Origin: Candidatus Eiseniibacteriota bacterium
GTDB taxonomy: Bacteria > Eisenbacteria > RBG-16-71-46 > CAIMUX01 > WJJG01
DNA length: 64,000 nt
Reading direction: 5' to 3'
NCBI GenBank assembly: GCA_023129715.1
Contig: JAGMBO010000070.1
Span: 1-64,000, forward strand
In this document: positions 8,579 to 16,147 of the stretch, piece by piece
Numbering within the stretch: position 1 is the first letter of the stretch
How the letters are laid out: the number at the start of each line of letters is the position of its first letter
Position numbers and translations under genes: made by a program
Notes under the pieces: generated by a model
Databases searched by the model: none
What the model saw: the letters and a program-made list of their open reading frames with translations, nothing else
Told to the model about the DNA's origin: nothing

Positions 8579-9277
8579 ATGGCTCAGGTGGCCCGGCAAG
8601 GACCCAATCGGAGGGAACTGGGAATGTACCATCTTCGCAGCGGGCCGAGGCGTCTTGGGCGCCTGGGCATGGCGGTAGGGCTTGCCGTCGTCCTGCTGGC
8701 CGCGATCGCCTGCGCGGCGGGCGCGTATGAGCACCGCCGGGGTACTCCCAGCGTTGGCGGGCAACTGCATCTCGGTGTTCTCGAGTACGACTCCGAGTGG
8801 GGCGAGCGGTTCGACCTCGGCCACGGAGGGACGATCAAGCTGCGGCAGTACGTCGCCCGCAACCGGGCGGTCGGCATCACTTTCGAGCTGCAGAAGTTCG
8901 ACAGTGCACCCGGCTTTCCCGCCGGTGACGAGAGCTTCAACCCCGACTACCTGCAGATGCAGATCCTGCTGGTCGACTATTACCTCTATTTTCGCCGCCC
9001 GCAGAGACGGACACCCTATGTCGTGCTGAGCGCCGGATTCTACCGGCCGGAGATCGTCGATGAGATCACCGATCGCTTCGGCGGAACCGGCGAGCAGGTC
9101 GAGCATCCGGGCGAGGGCTTTATCGGACGCACTGGCATAGGCTTAGAGTACTTCGTCTCACGTACATTCTCGTTCGATGCAACGCTCTCGGGCTACTACA
9201 TTCACGCTCCCTCCCGGGATGGTCTGACCGTCTCGGGGATGGCGGCTCTCGGGATCCACCTATACACCGGCAGATAG
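8579..9277 (+). CDS. Probable outer-membrane beta-barrel protein
   Basis: The product is about 232 residues and of unknown specific function. An N-terminal stretch with arginines and then a hydrophobic run (MAVGLAVVLLAAIACAAGA) is a signal peptide. After it come alternating polar/aromatic strands (GGQLHLGVLEYD, YYLYFRRPQ, PYVVLSAGFYRPE, GIGLEYFVS, FSFDATLSGYYIH) and a final strand ending LGIHLYTGR. This is the layout of small eight-strand OMP barrels such as the OmpW/OmpX or outer-membrane-protein beta-barrel domain families. Two starts have good ribosome binding sites: ATG 8579 after GGAGGGGAGGGG, and ATG 8624 with GGAGGG eight bases upstream. The second gives a more ordinary signal peptide. 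It is flanked by a tandem repeat on its left and a helicase on its right. Confidence 0.6.
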   Translation: MAQVARQGPNRRELGMYHLRSGPRRLGRLGMAVGLAVVLLAAIACAAGAYEHRRGTPSVGGQLHLGVLEYDSEWGERFDLGHGGTIKLRQYVARNRAVGITFELQKFDSAPGFPAGDESFNPDYLQMQILLVDYYLYFRRPQRRTPYVVLSAGFYRPEIVDEITDRFGGTGEQVEHPGEGFIGRTGIGLEYFVSRTFSFDATLSGYYIHAPSRDGLTVSGMAALGIHLYTGR

Positions 9278-9388
9278 GGCGCGAAGTGTGCTACACTGTT
9301 CGCCCCCTTTTCGAGGGTGGCCTCGGGCCTATCCGGAGGGGCAGGCTATCCTCCATGGGTGGCGGCTCTTGTAGGGATCCCAGGGGGC

Positions 9389-11467
9389 GTGTCGGTGCCA
9401 GTACCAATCTACTGCGTGGGCGATCGCGTGCAGCACGAGGCCTTCGGTGAAGGCCTGGTCGTCGACGTGCGTGCCCGCGATTTCTTCGACATTCTCGAGA
9501 TCGCCTTCTCTGATGCCGTGCGCAAGGTCACCTCGATCCATCCGCAGCTAAGCCATGAGACCGATGAGGCATCGGTTGGGCAGCCACTACCTGCCCTAAG
9601 CGGAGGCCCGCGGGCGGCCAGCGCCGTTGCGGCAGATGGGGGGGACGATCGCCCTGCCGCCCCCGCGGCGTCAAGACGCCGCGGGAGCAAGCTTGGGCTG
9701 CTCGACCCGCTACGCTTCCCCTTCGGCCGTTCGGCGATCCTGCATCTCGAGCCCGACTCGATCGCCCCCTTCCTCAAACGACGCGCGCCGGCGCCTGCTC
9801 CGCCCGAAGCCTTTCTGCTTCACCTGGAGGCACTGCGCATCCGGCGCCAGCGCGGCTTCGCGCGGATGCTGGCGCTGAACCACACGCGCGACGTCCAGCG
9901 TCTGGAGCATCAGATCCGCGCCTGTCTCCGCGTGCTCCGGGAGATGAAGGGGCGGGCGCTGCTGGCCGACGAGGTCGGACTCGGCAAGACGATCGAGGCG
10001 GGTCTGATTCTGAAGGAATACGCACTGCGCGGCCTGGTGCGCCGAGCGCTGATTCTGGTGCCTGCTTCCCTGCTGACCCAATGGCGCGAGGAACTCTCGC
10101 ACAAGTTCGGCATTCCGGCACAGATCTATGGGCGGGGTAGCAAGTGGGGAGCACCCGACTTCCTAATCGCCTCGTTGGACACCGCGAAGTCGGCGCGCAA
10201 CCGGCGCGAGATCGCCGCCGCCGGATTCGATCTGCTGATCGTCGACGAAGCCCACCGCCTGCGCAACCACCTGACGCAGGCCTGGAAGTTCATCGATTCG
10301 CTCAGCTTGAAGTATTTGCTGCTGCTGACGGCCACGCCGGTGCAGAACGACTTGCGCGAGCTCTACAACCTGGTGACCCTGTTGCGTCCCGGGGCCCTCG
10401 GCACCTTCCGCGTATTCCGCCAGCGCTTCGTCGTCCGCGGCGATCGGCGGCTGCCGAAGAACACGCCCGAGCTCTCGCGTCTGCTGGCCGACGTGATGAT
10501 CCGCACGACGCGCAGCAGCACTTCGATTCGCTTCCCGCGGCGCGATGTCCAGACGCGCTATCTCGACCTCTCCGCCGAGGAGCAGCAGTTCTATGACGCC
10601 GTCTCGGATTTCGTCGAGAGCGCCGCGCGCGACGAGAAGCGCCGCCCGGCCGGCATTCCCTGGCCCTTGTTGCTGCTCGTCCTGCAGAAGGAGATCGGCT
10701 CCTCGACGGCGGCGGCGATCGGAACCCTGGAGCGGGCAGCCAACGGACGCCTGGCGCGGATACGACCCCAGGTGCGCGAGCTGCTCGAGCTGGGCCGCCG
10801 CGTGCGCCGTCAGGTCAAGCTGGAGACGCTGGTCGAGTTGCTGACCGAGCGGCGCAATGGGAAGGAGAAGGTGCTCGTCTTCTCGCAGTTCCGGCGCACG
10901 GTCGAGGTGATCACGGGCGCCTTGCAGGCGCATGGACTGCGGGTGGGCAGCTTCCACGGCAGCCTGAGCGCCGCCGCGAAGGATGCCGCGGTCGAGGCAT
11001 TCCGTGGCGAACTCGATGTCCTGGTGAGCACCGAGGCGGGCGGTGAGGGACGCAACCTGCAGTTCTGCCGCACGGTGGTCAACTATGACCTCCCCTGGAA
11101 CCCGATGCGCGTGGAGCAACGCATTGGGCGCGTGCATCGGATCGGCCAGACCCGCGATGTGCGGATCATCAACCTGGCCGCGCGCGGAACCCTCGAGGCG
11201 TATGTCCTGCAGGTCTTGCAGGAGAAGATCGCGATGTTTCAACTTGTGATCGGAGAGATGGATCAGATCCTCGGCAACCTCGACTGCGACGAGCCCTTCG
11301 AGATGCACGTCTTCCGGATCTGGTCCCGGCATCGTCGCGGCGGGAACTTGCAGGAGGCCTTCGGCGAATTGGGGGAGGAACTGGAGCGCGCCCGTGAGCG
11401 CTATGAGCACGTCAAGGCCTACGACCGGCAGGTCTTCGAGAGGGCGGAAGGCAGGAGCGCACGATGA
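9389..11467 (+). CDS. SNF2/RapA-like DEAD/H helicase-family ATPase
   Basis: This is a full two-lobe SF2 motor of about 692 residues from GTG 9389 (716 if GTG 9317 is used; that site lacks a spaced ribosome binding site). Helicase motifs are intact: motif I ADEVGLGKT (about 193-201), motif II DEAH (about 286-289), motif III LTATPVQND, and motif VI RIGRVHRIGQ. The QxxGR-type final motif and the dense LLLLTATP block place it in the SNF2 superfamily, close to RapA/HepA, which frees stalled RNA polymerase. The first ~60 residues (GDRVQHEAFGEGLVVDV) look like a small beta-barrel of the CarD/Tudor/KOW kind, as RapA also carries N-terminal. The stop overlaps the ATG of the next gene (ATGA), implying coupled synthesis of a partner. 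The substrate is not known. Confidence 0.88.
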   Translation: MSVPVPIYCVGDRVQHEAFGEGLVVDVRARDFFDILEIAFSDAVRKVTSIHPQLSHETDEASVGQPLPALSGGPRAASAVAADGGDDRPAAPAASRRRGSKLGLLDPLRFPFGRSAILHLEPDSIAPFLKRRAPAPAPPEAFLLHLEALRIRRQRGFARMLALNHTRDVQRLEHQIRACLRVLREMKGRALLADEVGLGKTIEAGLILKEYALRGLVRRALILVPASLLTQWREELSHKFGIPAQIYGRGSKWGAPDFLIASLDTAKSARNRREIAAAGFDLLIVDEAHRLRNHLTQAWKFIDSLSLKYLLLLTATPVQNDLRELYNLVTLLRPGALGTFRVFRQRFVVRGDRRLPKNTPELSRLLADVMIRTTRSSTSIRFPRRDVQTRYLDLSAEEQQFYDAVSDFVESAARDEKRRPAGIPWPLLLLVLQKEIGSSTAAAIGTLERAANGRLARIRPQVRELLELGRRVRRQVKLETLVELLTERRNGKEKVLVFSQFRRTVEVITGALQAHGLRVGSFHGSLSAAAKDAAVEAFRGELDVLVSTEAGGEGRNLQFCRTVVNYDLPWNPMRVEQRIGRVHRIGQTRDVRIINLAARGTLEAYVLQVLQEKIAMFQLVIGEMDQILGNLDCDEPFEMHVFRIWSRHRRGGNLQEAFGELGEELERARERYEHVKAYDRQVFERAEGRSAR

Positions 11468-12531
11468 AGCAAACGGAATTGCGTGCGTTCGTCGAGGGTT
11501 TCTTGGCCTTGAACGGGGGCCATGCCGCCCAGAAGGATGGGAATCTCTTGCGGGTGCAGATGCCGCCCGCGGAGACCGAGAAGGAGGGGGGCCCGGCGCC
11601 CGAGCGGCTGCTGGCCTTCGGTGCGCGGGCGCATCGAGACCATCCCGACGCGGAATTGGTCGCGGTGGGGTCGGCCTTTCTCGACCGCCTGATCCAGCAG
11701 ACCGTCACGAACGGCCGGCATGCGGTGGTCCATCGCCCCGTGCCGGCGGAGGTTTCCCCGCCGCCTGGGCCGACCGCGCTTCCCCCGGTCGTCGACTGCG
11801 AGTGGTTGCCGGCTGTGCGGGCCCGGCGCCCGGTGTTCCTCTTCGTCTACATGGCCGAGTACCATACGATCGATGTGCCCGACGATCTGGTGCTCGTGCC
11901 CTACGATCCCGCGTATGGGCGCGCGCTCGGTTCCGCAAGCCCACTGCTCGAGGCCTTCCGGGATGGAGTGGGCGAGGCCGACGATGAGTGGGCGCCGCTG
12001 CCGGCGATTCCCACGCCCGGGGAACTCTTCCGCTCTCTCGCGGCCCTCGACCAGCGCCTGCAGCGCCGGGCCCGTAAGGTCAAGGAGGCCTCGGCCATCG
12101 AAATCGCCCGGGAAACGGCGAATATCGAGGCCTACTATCGCCAGTTGATCGAGGAGGCCCGTCATCCGGTGGGGCGGGCGCGGCAGTCGACCGAGGAAGA
12201 GACCGCGCGCGTGCGTCAGCTCCAACTTGACTGGAAGCGCCGGGTGCAGGAGGTTTCCTCTTTCTGGGAGGCACGGGGCGATGTGGGCCTCTCGGCGGTC
12301 GGAGCGGTGATGGAGCCCTGCTGGGCTTACCATCTATGCCCTTGCGCTGGGGGGAAGCGGCGTCGTAAGATCTTGAGTCCTTACGCTATAGCTGAATGCG
12401 ACGGCACGCCGGCGGAACTGCACTGTGCGCTGTGCGGTTCTATACTACGAGGGCAGGGAACCATCTACGGTCGGGACCTAGTTTGCGCATCCCACCTGGC
12501 GGGCGCTGGGGAGCCTGCCGGGGAGGAGTGA
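11464..12531 (+). CDS. Unknown protein coupled to the SNF2 ATPase; coiled coil plus cysteine-rich C terminus
   Basis: I do not recognise this 355-residue protein. Residues ~40-85 (LLAFGARAHRDHPDAELVAVG-type segment) recall the region that follows the motor in long SNF2 proteins, where a large lid module ends in G-x-x-x-L-x-x-L-I. Residues ~200-275 are charged and helical, likely a coiled coil. The C terminus holds C-W-x-x-x-L-C-P-C, a lone Cys and then C-x-L-C-G, arranged as one or two zinc-binding knuckles. The ATG sits inside the stop of the helicase gene, so the two are made together. The simplest inference is a split-off C-terminal half or dedicated partner of the ATPase. No enzymatic motif is visible. 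The following gene begins 25 nt downstream. Confidence 0.7.
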   Translation: MKQTELRAFVEGFLALNGGHAAQKDGNLLRVQMPPAETEKEGGPAPERLLAFGARAHRDHPDAELVAVGSAFLDRLIQQTVTNGRHAVVHRPVPAEVSPPPGPTALPPVVDCEWLPAVRARRPVFLFVYMAEYHTIDVPDDLVLVPYDPAYGRALGSASPLLEAFRDGVGEADDEWAPLPAIPTPGELFRSLAALDQRLQRRARKVKEASAIEIARETANIEAYYRQLIEEARHPVGRARQSTEEETARVRQLQLDWKRRVQEVSSFWEARGDVGLSAVGAVMEPCWAYHLCPCAGGKRRRKILSPYAIAECDGTPAELHCALCGSILRGQGTIYGRDLVCASHLAGAGEPAGEE

Positions 12532-12556
12532 AAACCCGGGCTAGGGAGGTCAAGAC

Positions 12557-14170
12557 ATGAAAGCACATGGCGATAAAGCAGCAGGGCGGGGCACGCGCGC
12601 GCCGAGAAGTCGGCGAGGGATCCGCTTGTCGGTTGCCGGCACGCTGGTGGCATTCGCGATGCTGGCACTGGTGTCGAGCCCGTCCGGTCAGGGGTCAGAT
12701 GAGTTCGAGCGGATTCGCGAGAAGGCCGCCGAGCTGGTGGTCGCGGTCAACGGCAGCATCTATGACACCTTCGGCGCGGGCAAGGACTCGAAATTCCAGC
12801 GAACGTATGGGGACTACGGCTATCTGCTCACGCCGAAGAAGCTCGAGGATCTCAAGGGCCTGATCACGGCCGCCTCGACACCTGAGGAACAGGCCCGACG
12901 CGAGCGGACGACCGGACTCTTGCGCTACCATGCGATGCACGCCGCGGCAGCCCCGCTGATCGACAACGCCAACGATGCCCTCCGTGACAATACGATCCTT
13001 GTCGAGGGGGACGGGATCGTGATCCGGGGGCTGGACCGGCGCATCGCGCTTGAGGAGAGCGAAGACAACCGCCGCAAGTGGGCGCTGGCCGCCAGGCAGC
13101 TCTACACCGGAATCAACGTCTATCTGCTCAACCTGATGGTCGATCTCGACGCCCACGCCAAGGAGCTCGGCTTCGAGGGCTACTATCCCTTCCTGCGTCA
13201 GGTCGAGAGCTGGGATCTCGAGCTGCTGCGCACCAGCGCCGAGTCGCTCCTCGTGCAGACCGAAGATACCTACAGCGCCGGTCTCGAGAAGGCGGCGGAG
13301 CGCGAATTGGGCCAGGTCGTGCGCAAGGTGCGCACGTACAACGCCCTGCGCATGGAATTGCTGCCCTCATTCAGCGAGCAGGTCGAGTGGCAGAAGCCGA
13401 TGGATGTGGCCGAGAAGACCTTAGAGAGCCTCGGCTTCGAACTCGGCAAGCAGCGCTCCTTGCGCATCGATGTCAAGGAGCGCGACGGCCGCGAGCCGGG
13501 GGCGCTTGCCTATCAGCTCTCGACCGGCAAGACGCGCGTGACCCTGACCCCTCACGACTTCCCGGCGGTCCTCCCCGAGGTGCTCGGGGCGCTTGGTGAG
13601 GCGGAGTTCTTCCACAGCATTCCCAATGACCTACCCTTCGAGACCGCCTACTTCGGCAACAATATCCTGCCGAGTGTCTACCGTGCGCTCTTCGAGTCGA
13701 TCGCCGAGGAGCCGGCCTGGATTCAGGAGCACGTCAAGTTGAGGGATGTGACCGTCGCGGAGTTCGCCGAGGCACTGCGCTTCCGGCGCCTGGTGGGGAT
13801 GCGCCGCGCGGCCGGCCGTTGCCTTTTCCAGATCGAGCTGCACGAGAACTTCCACATCGATGCCGGGCGGTTCAATGAGATCATGGAACGGGCGTTGCTC
13901 TGGCGGCGCACGACGAACGATGCCGACGCCTACCTGCACGCCAATGACCACTATCGCTGTGGCGGGCGGCTCGTCGGCGCGATCATCGCCGCGCAGATTC
14001 GTGATCGTCTGCGCGACGAGTGGGGCGACGAGTGGTTCCGCAATCCCGACTTGGCCGAGCGTCTGCGGCGCGGTGCTCAACGGGGATATGCCATGCCGCT
14101 GGATGAGTTCTTGGCCCTCTGGGACCTGGACGCTGTTGATGTCGGCGCACTGTTGGCCGACGCTAGCTAG
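12557..14170 (+). CDS. Membrane-anchored or exported M3/M32-fold pseudo-peptidase
   Basis: This is a 537-residue, mostly helical protein with a basic N terminus and a hydrophobic segment (about 23-42), so it is exported or tethered to the inner membrane. Residues ~170-260 (A-K-E-L-G-F-E-G-Y-Y-P-F) and ~325-390 match the helical framework of zinc peptidases of the M3/M32/M2 group. In those enzymes the site reads H-E-x-G-H-A-L-H, followed by F-x-E-x-x-A-E. Here the matching stretch is LGALGEAEFFHSI (343-355), with no H-E-x-x-H, while the distal F-E-S-I-A-E-E-P (379-386) is kept. It is therefore predicted to be catalytically dead. The start is ATG 12557 with GGGAGG eight bases before it. The family assignment is by pattern only and needs a structure comparison. 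Confidence 0.55.
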   Translation: MKAHGDKAAGRGTRAPRSRRGIRLSVAGTLVAFAMLALVSSPSGQGSDEFERIREKAAELVVAVNGSIYDTFGAGKDSKFQRTYGDYGYLLTPKKLEDLKGLITAASTPEEQARRERTTGLLRYHAMHAAAAPLIDNANDALRDNTILVEGDGIVIRGLDRRIALEESEDNRRKWALAARQLYTGINVYLLNLMVDLDAHAKELGFEGYYPFLRQVESWDLELLRTSAESLLVQTEDTYSAGLEKAAERELGQVVRKVRTYNALRMELLPSFSEQVEWQKPMDVAEKTLESLGFELGKQRSLRIDVKERDGREPGALAYQLSTGKTRVTLTPHDFPAVLPEVLGALGEAEFFHSIPNDLPFETAYFGNNILPSVYRALFESIAEEPAWIQEHVKLRDVTVAEFAEALRFRRLVGMRRAAGRCLFQIELHENFHIDAGRFNEIMERALLWRRTTNDADAYLHANDHYRCGGRLVGAIIAAQIRDRLRDEWGDEWFRNPDLAERLRRGAQRGYAMPLDEFLALWDLDAVDVGALLADAS

Positions 14171-14181
14171 GGGAGGATGCT

Positions 14182-14847
14182 GTGGCCGCGCGGATGACAA
14201 AGGGTGAATTGCGCGAGGATCCCGTCCTCGAACGCATGCAGGCAGTGCTGCGCTTCAGCGAGCGCAATAGCCGCTGGCTGATCGCCGGCGTGGTCGTGCT
14301 CGCCGCGGTGATCGTTGGTCTGCTGGCGCTGCGCAGTGCCCAGGACCGGGCGGAGCACGACGCGGCCCTGGCGCTCAGCGAAGCCCAGGGCAGTTTCATG
14401 CAGGGCAACATCGCTGCCGCCGAGAACCAGTTCCGCCAAGTGATCGACAACTTTGGGCGCACGGCCGCGGCGCCGGCGGCGCGGATCCAGTTGGGCGACG
14501 TCTTGCTCGCGCAGGGACGCGCGGAGGAGGCCCTGAGCGTCTCTGCGCGCGTGGCGCAGGCCGGCGGTGTCTCCGACCTACTGCGCGTGGCCGGGCATCG
14601 GGGACGGGGGGCGGCGCTCGAGGAACTCGGCCGCTTTGCCGAGGCCTCGGAAGCCTACGAACAGGCGGCTCGGATGGCTCCTTTCATGGAGGGCGACGAC
14701 TGGCTCAACGCCGGACGGAGCGCGCTGCGCGCCGGGGACCCGGCGCGGGCGAAGGAGATGCTGGAGCAGGCCCGTACGACAGTGCCTGACACGCGCCGAC
14801 CCGATGTGGCGCTGTATCTTGCGGAGGCGGACGCGGCGCTGCCGTAG
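14182..14847 (+). CDS. YfgM-like single-pass membrane protein with TPR repeats
   Basis: The product is 221 residues. The N-terminal ~30 residues are cytoplasmic, a transmembrane helix spans about 33-50 (LIAGVVVLAAVIVGLLAL), and the remainder is made of helical pairs with TPR spacing: AAENQFRQVIDNF, AAPAARIQLGDVLLAQGRAEEAL, GRFAEASEAYEQAA and DPARAKEMLEQA. This matches the YfgM/TPR_21 arrangement. In E. coli, YfgM is a periplasmic-facing helper of the SecYEG translocon that works with PpiD; the role here is inferred from architecture only. The start is GTG 14182 with GGGGAGG five to six bases upstream, 11 nt after the preceding stop. It follows an exported pseudo-peptidase gene, which fits a shared job outside the inner membrane. 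Confidence 0.75.
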   Translation: MAARMTKGELREDPVLERMQAVLRFSERNSRWLIAGVVVLAAVIVGLLALRSAQDRAEHDAALALSEAQGSFMQGNIAAAENQFRQVIDNFGRTAAAPAARIQLGDVLLAQGRAEEALSVSARVAQAGGVSDLLRVAGHRGRGAALEELGRFAEASEAYEQAARMAPFMEGDDWLNAGRSALRAGDPARAKEMLEQARTTVPDTRRPDVALYLAEADAALP

Positions 14848-14858
14848 CGCACCTCGGC

Positions 14859-15791
14859 ATGGATGATGAGCGTAGATCTTCCCACGGACAGGACATGACC
14901 GCGCCTGGGCGCCGAACGTTTCCGCCGTCGGCTGCGTCGTTTCCGGAGGCTGGCGCCGTGGAATTGAGCGTCCTCGTTCCGGCCAAGGACGAGGAAGCCG
15001 CGATTCCCGTGCTGGCGGCGGAGATCGAGCGCGAGCTCGACGCCCTCGGGCGGCGCTGGGAATGCCTGTGGATCGACGATGGCAGCCGCGATGGATCACG
15101 GGCCCTCTTGATCGATCTCCACCACCGACGCCGTGAGCATCAATTGATCAGCTTCGAGCGCAACTACGGCCAATCGGCGGCGTTGGGGATCGCATTCCGG
15201 GCCGCGGCGGGCCGCATTCTGATCACCCTGGATGCCGATCTGCAGAACGACCCGCGTGATATCCCACGGCTGCTGGCCCGCCTGGAAGGGGATGCAACGC
15301 TCGGCATGGTTAACGGGATCCGGCGGAGGCGCCACGATGGATGGTTGCGGCGGATCTCATCACGGATCGCCAACGGGTTCCGTAACTGGCTGACGCACGA
15401 AGCGGTGCGCGATGTGGGGTGCTCGCTGCGGGTTTTCTACCGCGATTGCGTCGAGGACATCCCGCGCATCCGCGGGATGCACCGTTTCATTCCCACCTAT
15501 GCCCGCATGCGCGGTTATCGCGTCGCCGAGCTGCCTGTCGATCATCGGCCGCGCCGATTCGGAGAGACCAAATACGGCATCCGCAATCGACTCTGGGTAG
15601 GGCTGATCGACACGCTGGGGGTGCGTTGGTTGCAGCAGCGGCATGTCTTGCCGCAGATCCGGGAGAACACGCTGTCCTCGGGCGGCGCGCAGCGTGAGAC
15701 CACCGCCGATGCTGGGCCGCGCCGGCGCGACCGGACGGGGGCGCCGAGCCTTCACCGCTCCGATTCCGAATCGAAGTCGAGGAGGAGCTGA
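14859..15791 (+). CDS. Family 2 glycosyltransferase, DPM1/ArnC-like
   Basis: This 310-residue GT-A fold enzyme uses a nucleotide sugar. It carries V-L-V-P-A-K-D-E-E (about 32-40), W-I-D-D-G-S-R-D-G-S (nucleotide site), I-T-L-D-A-D-L-Q-N-D-P (metal-binding D-x-D region) and E-T-K-Y-G motifs of the polyprenyl-phosphate-sugar synthases. These enzymes make undecaprenyl- or dolichyl-phosphate-linked sugars on the cytoplasmic face. Unlike ArnC it lacks the two C-terminal transmembrane helices and ends in a basic, Ser/Arg-rich tail. The following 118-residue membrane protein (sharing one base at the TGATG junction) could supply the membrane anchor. ATG 14859 has a weak ribosome binding site; ATG 14895 (residue 13) is an alternative. 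A PMT-type transferase lies convergent just downstream. Confidence 0.9.
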   Translation: MDDERRSSHGQDMTAPGRRTFPPSAASFPEAGAVELSVLVPAKDEEAAIPVLAAEIERELDALGRRWECLWIDDGSRDGSRALLIDLHHRRREHQLISFERNYGQSAALGIAFRAAAGRILITLDADLQNDPRDIPRLLARLEGDATLGMVNGIRRRRHDGWLRRISSRIANGFRNWLTHEAVRDVGCSLRVFYRDCVEDIPRIRGMHRFIPTYARMRGYRVAELPVDHRPRRFGETKYGIRNRLWVGLIDTLGVRWLQQRHVLPQIRENTLSSGGAQRETTADAGPRRRDRTGAPSLHRSDSESKSRRS

Positions 15792-16147
15792 TGATCGCTG
15801 ACCTGATTCCTCAGGGATGGCTCTCACCCAGCGGGCTGTGGCTGGCGCTCGGCTTCTTTGCGCAGCTGGTCTTCGCCTCCCGCTTCGTCGTCCAGTGGAT
15901 CGCGTCCGAACGCGCCAAGGCGAGCGTTATGCCCGTCGCCTTCTGGTACCTGAGTCTCGGAGGGGCATTGATGCTGCTTGCCTACGCCATCCACCGCCGC
16001 GATCCGGTCTTCATTCTCGGCCAGTCGACGGGCACCTTCATCTATCTGCGCAATCTCTACCTGATCCGCCGCGCCAAGCACAATGCCCCCCCACTCGGGA
16101 CTCCCGAACGGATCACTCCGTTTCCACGGGATCGCGGGGAGCGCTGA
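15791..16147 (+). CDS. LAB_N domain membrane protein (lipid-A-disaccharide synthase N-terminal-like)
   Basis: The product is a 118-residue protein of three hydrophobic helices. It matches the LAB_N family: F-V-V-Q-W-I-A-S-E-R-x-K-A-S-V-M-P-V, then F-W-Y-L-S-L-G-G, L-L-A-Y-A-I-H-R-R-D-P-V-F-I-L-G-Q and F-I-Y-L-R-N-L. The name comes from its fusion to LpxB in some species. Free-standing copies commonly sit beside GT2 and PMT glycosyltransferases and are thought to act with lipid-linked sugars; no reaction is proven. The ATG overlaps the stop of the GT2 gene by one base, so the two proteins are probably produced together. Its 3' end overlaps the convergent glycosyltransferase gene by 35 bp. Confidence 0.9.
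   Translation: MIADLIPQGWLSPSGLWLALGFFAQLVFASRFVVQWIASERAKASVMPVAFWYLSLGGALMLLAYAIHRRDPVFILGQSTGTFIYLRNLYLIRRAKHNAPPLGTPERITPFPRDRGER

Noticed and set aside
10163..11410. 415-aa minus-strand frame opposite the SNF2 gene
   Set aside because: Shadow frame with a Gln/His/Arg-rich product; helicase motifs are on the plus strand.
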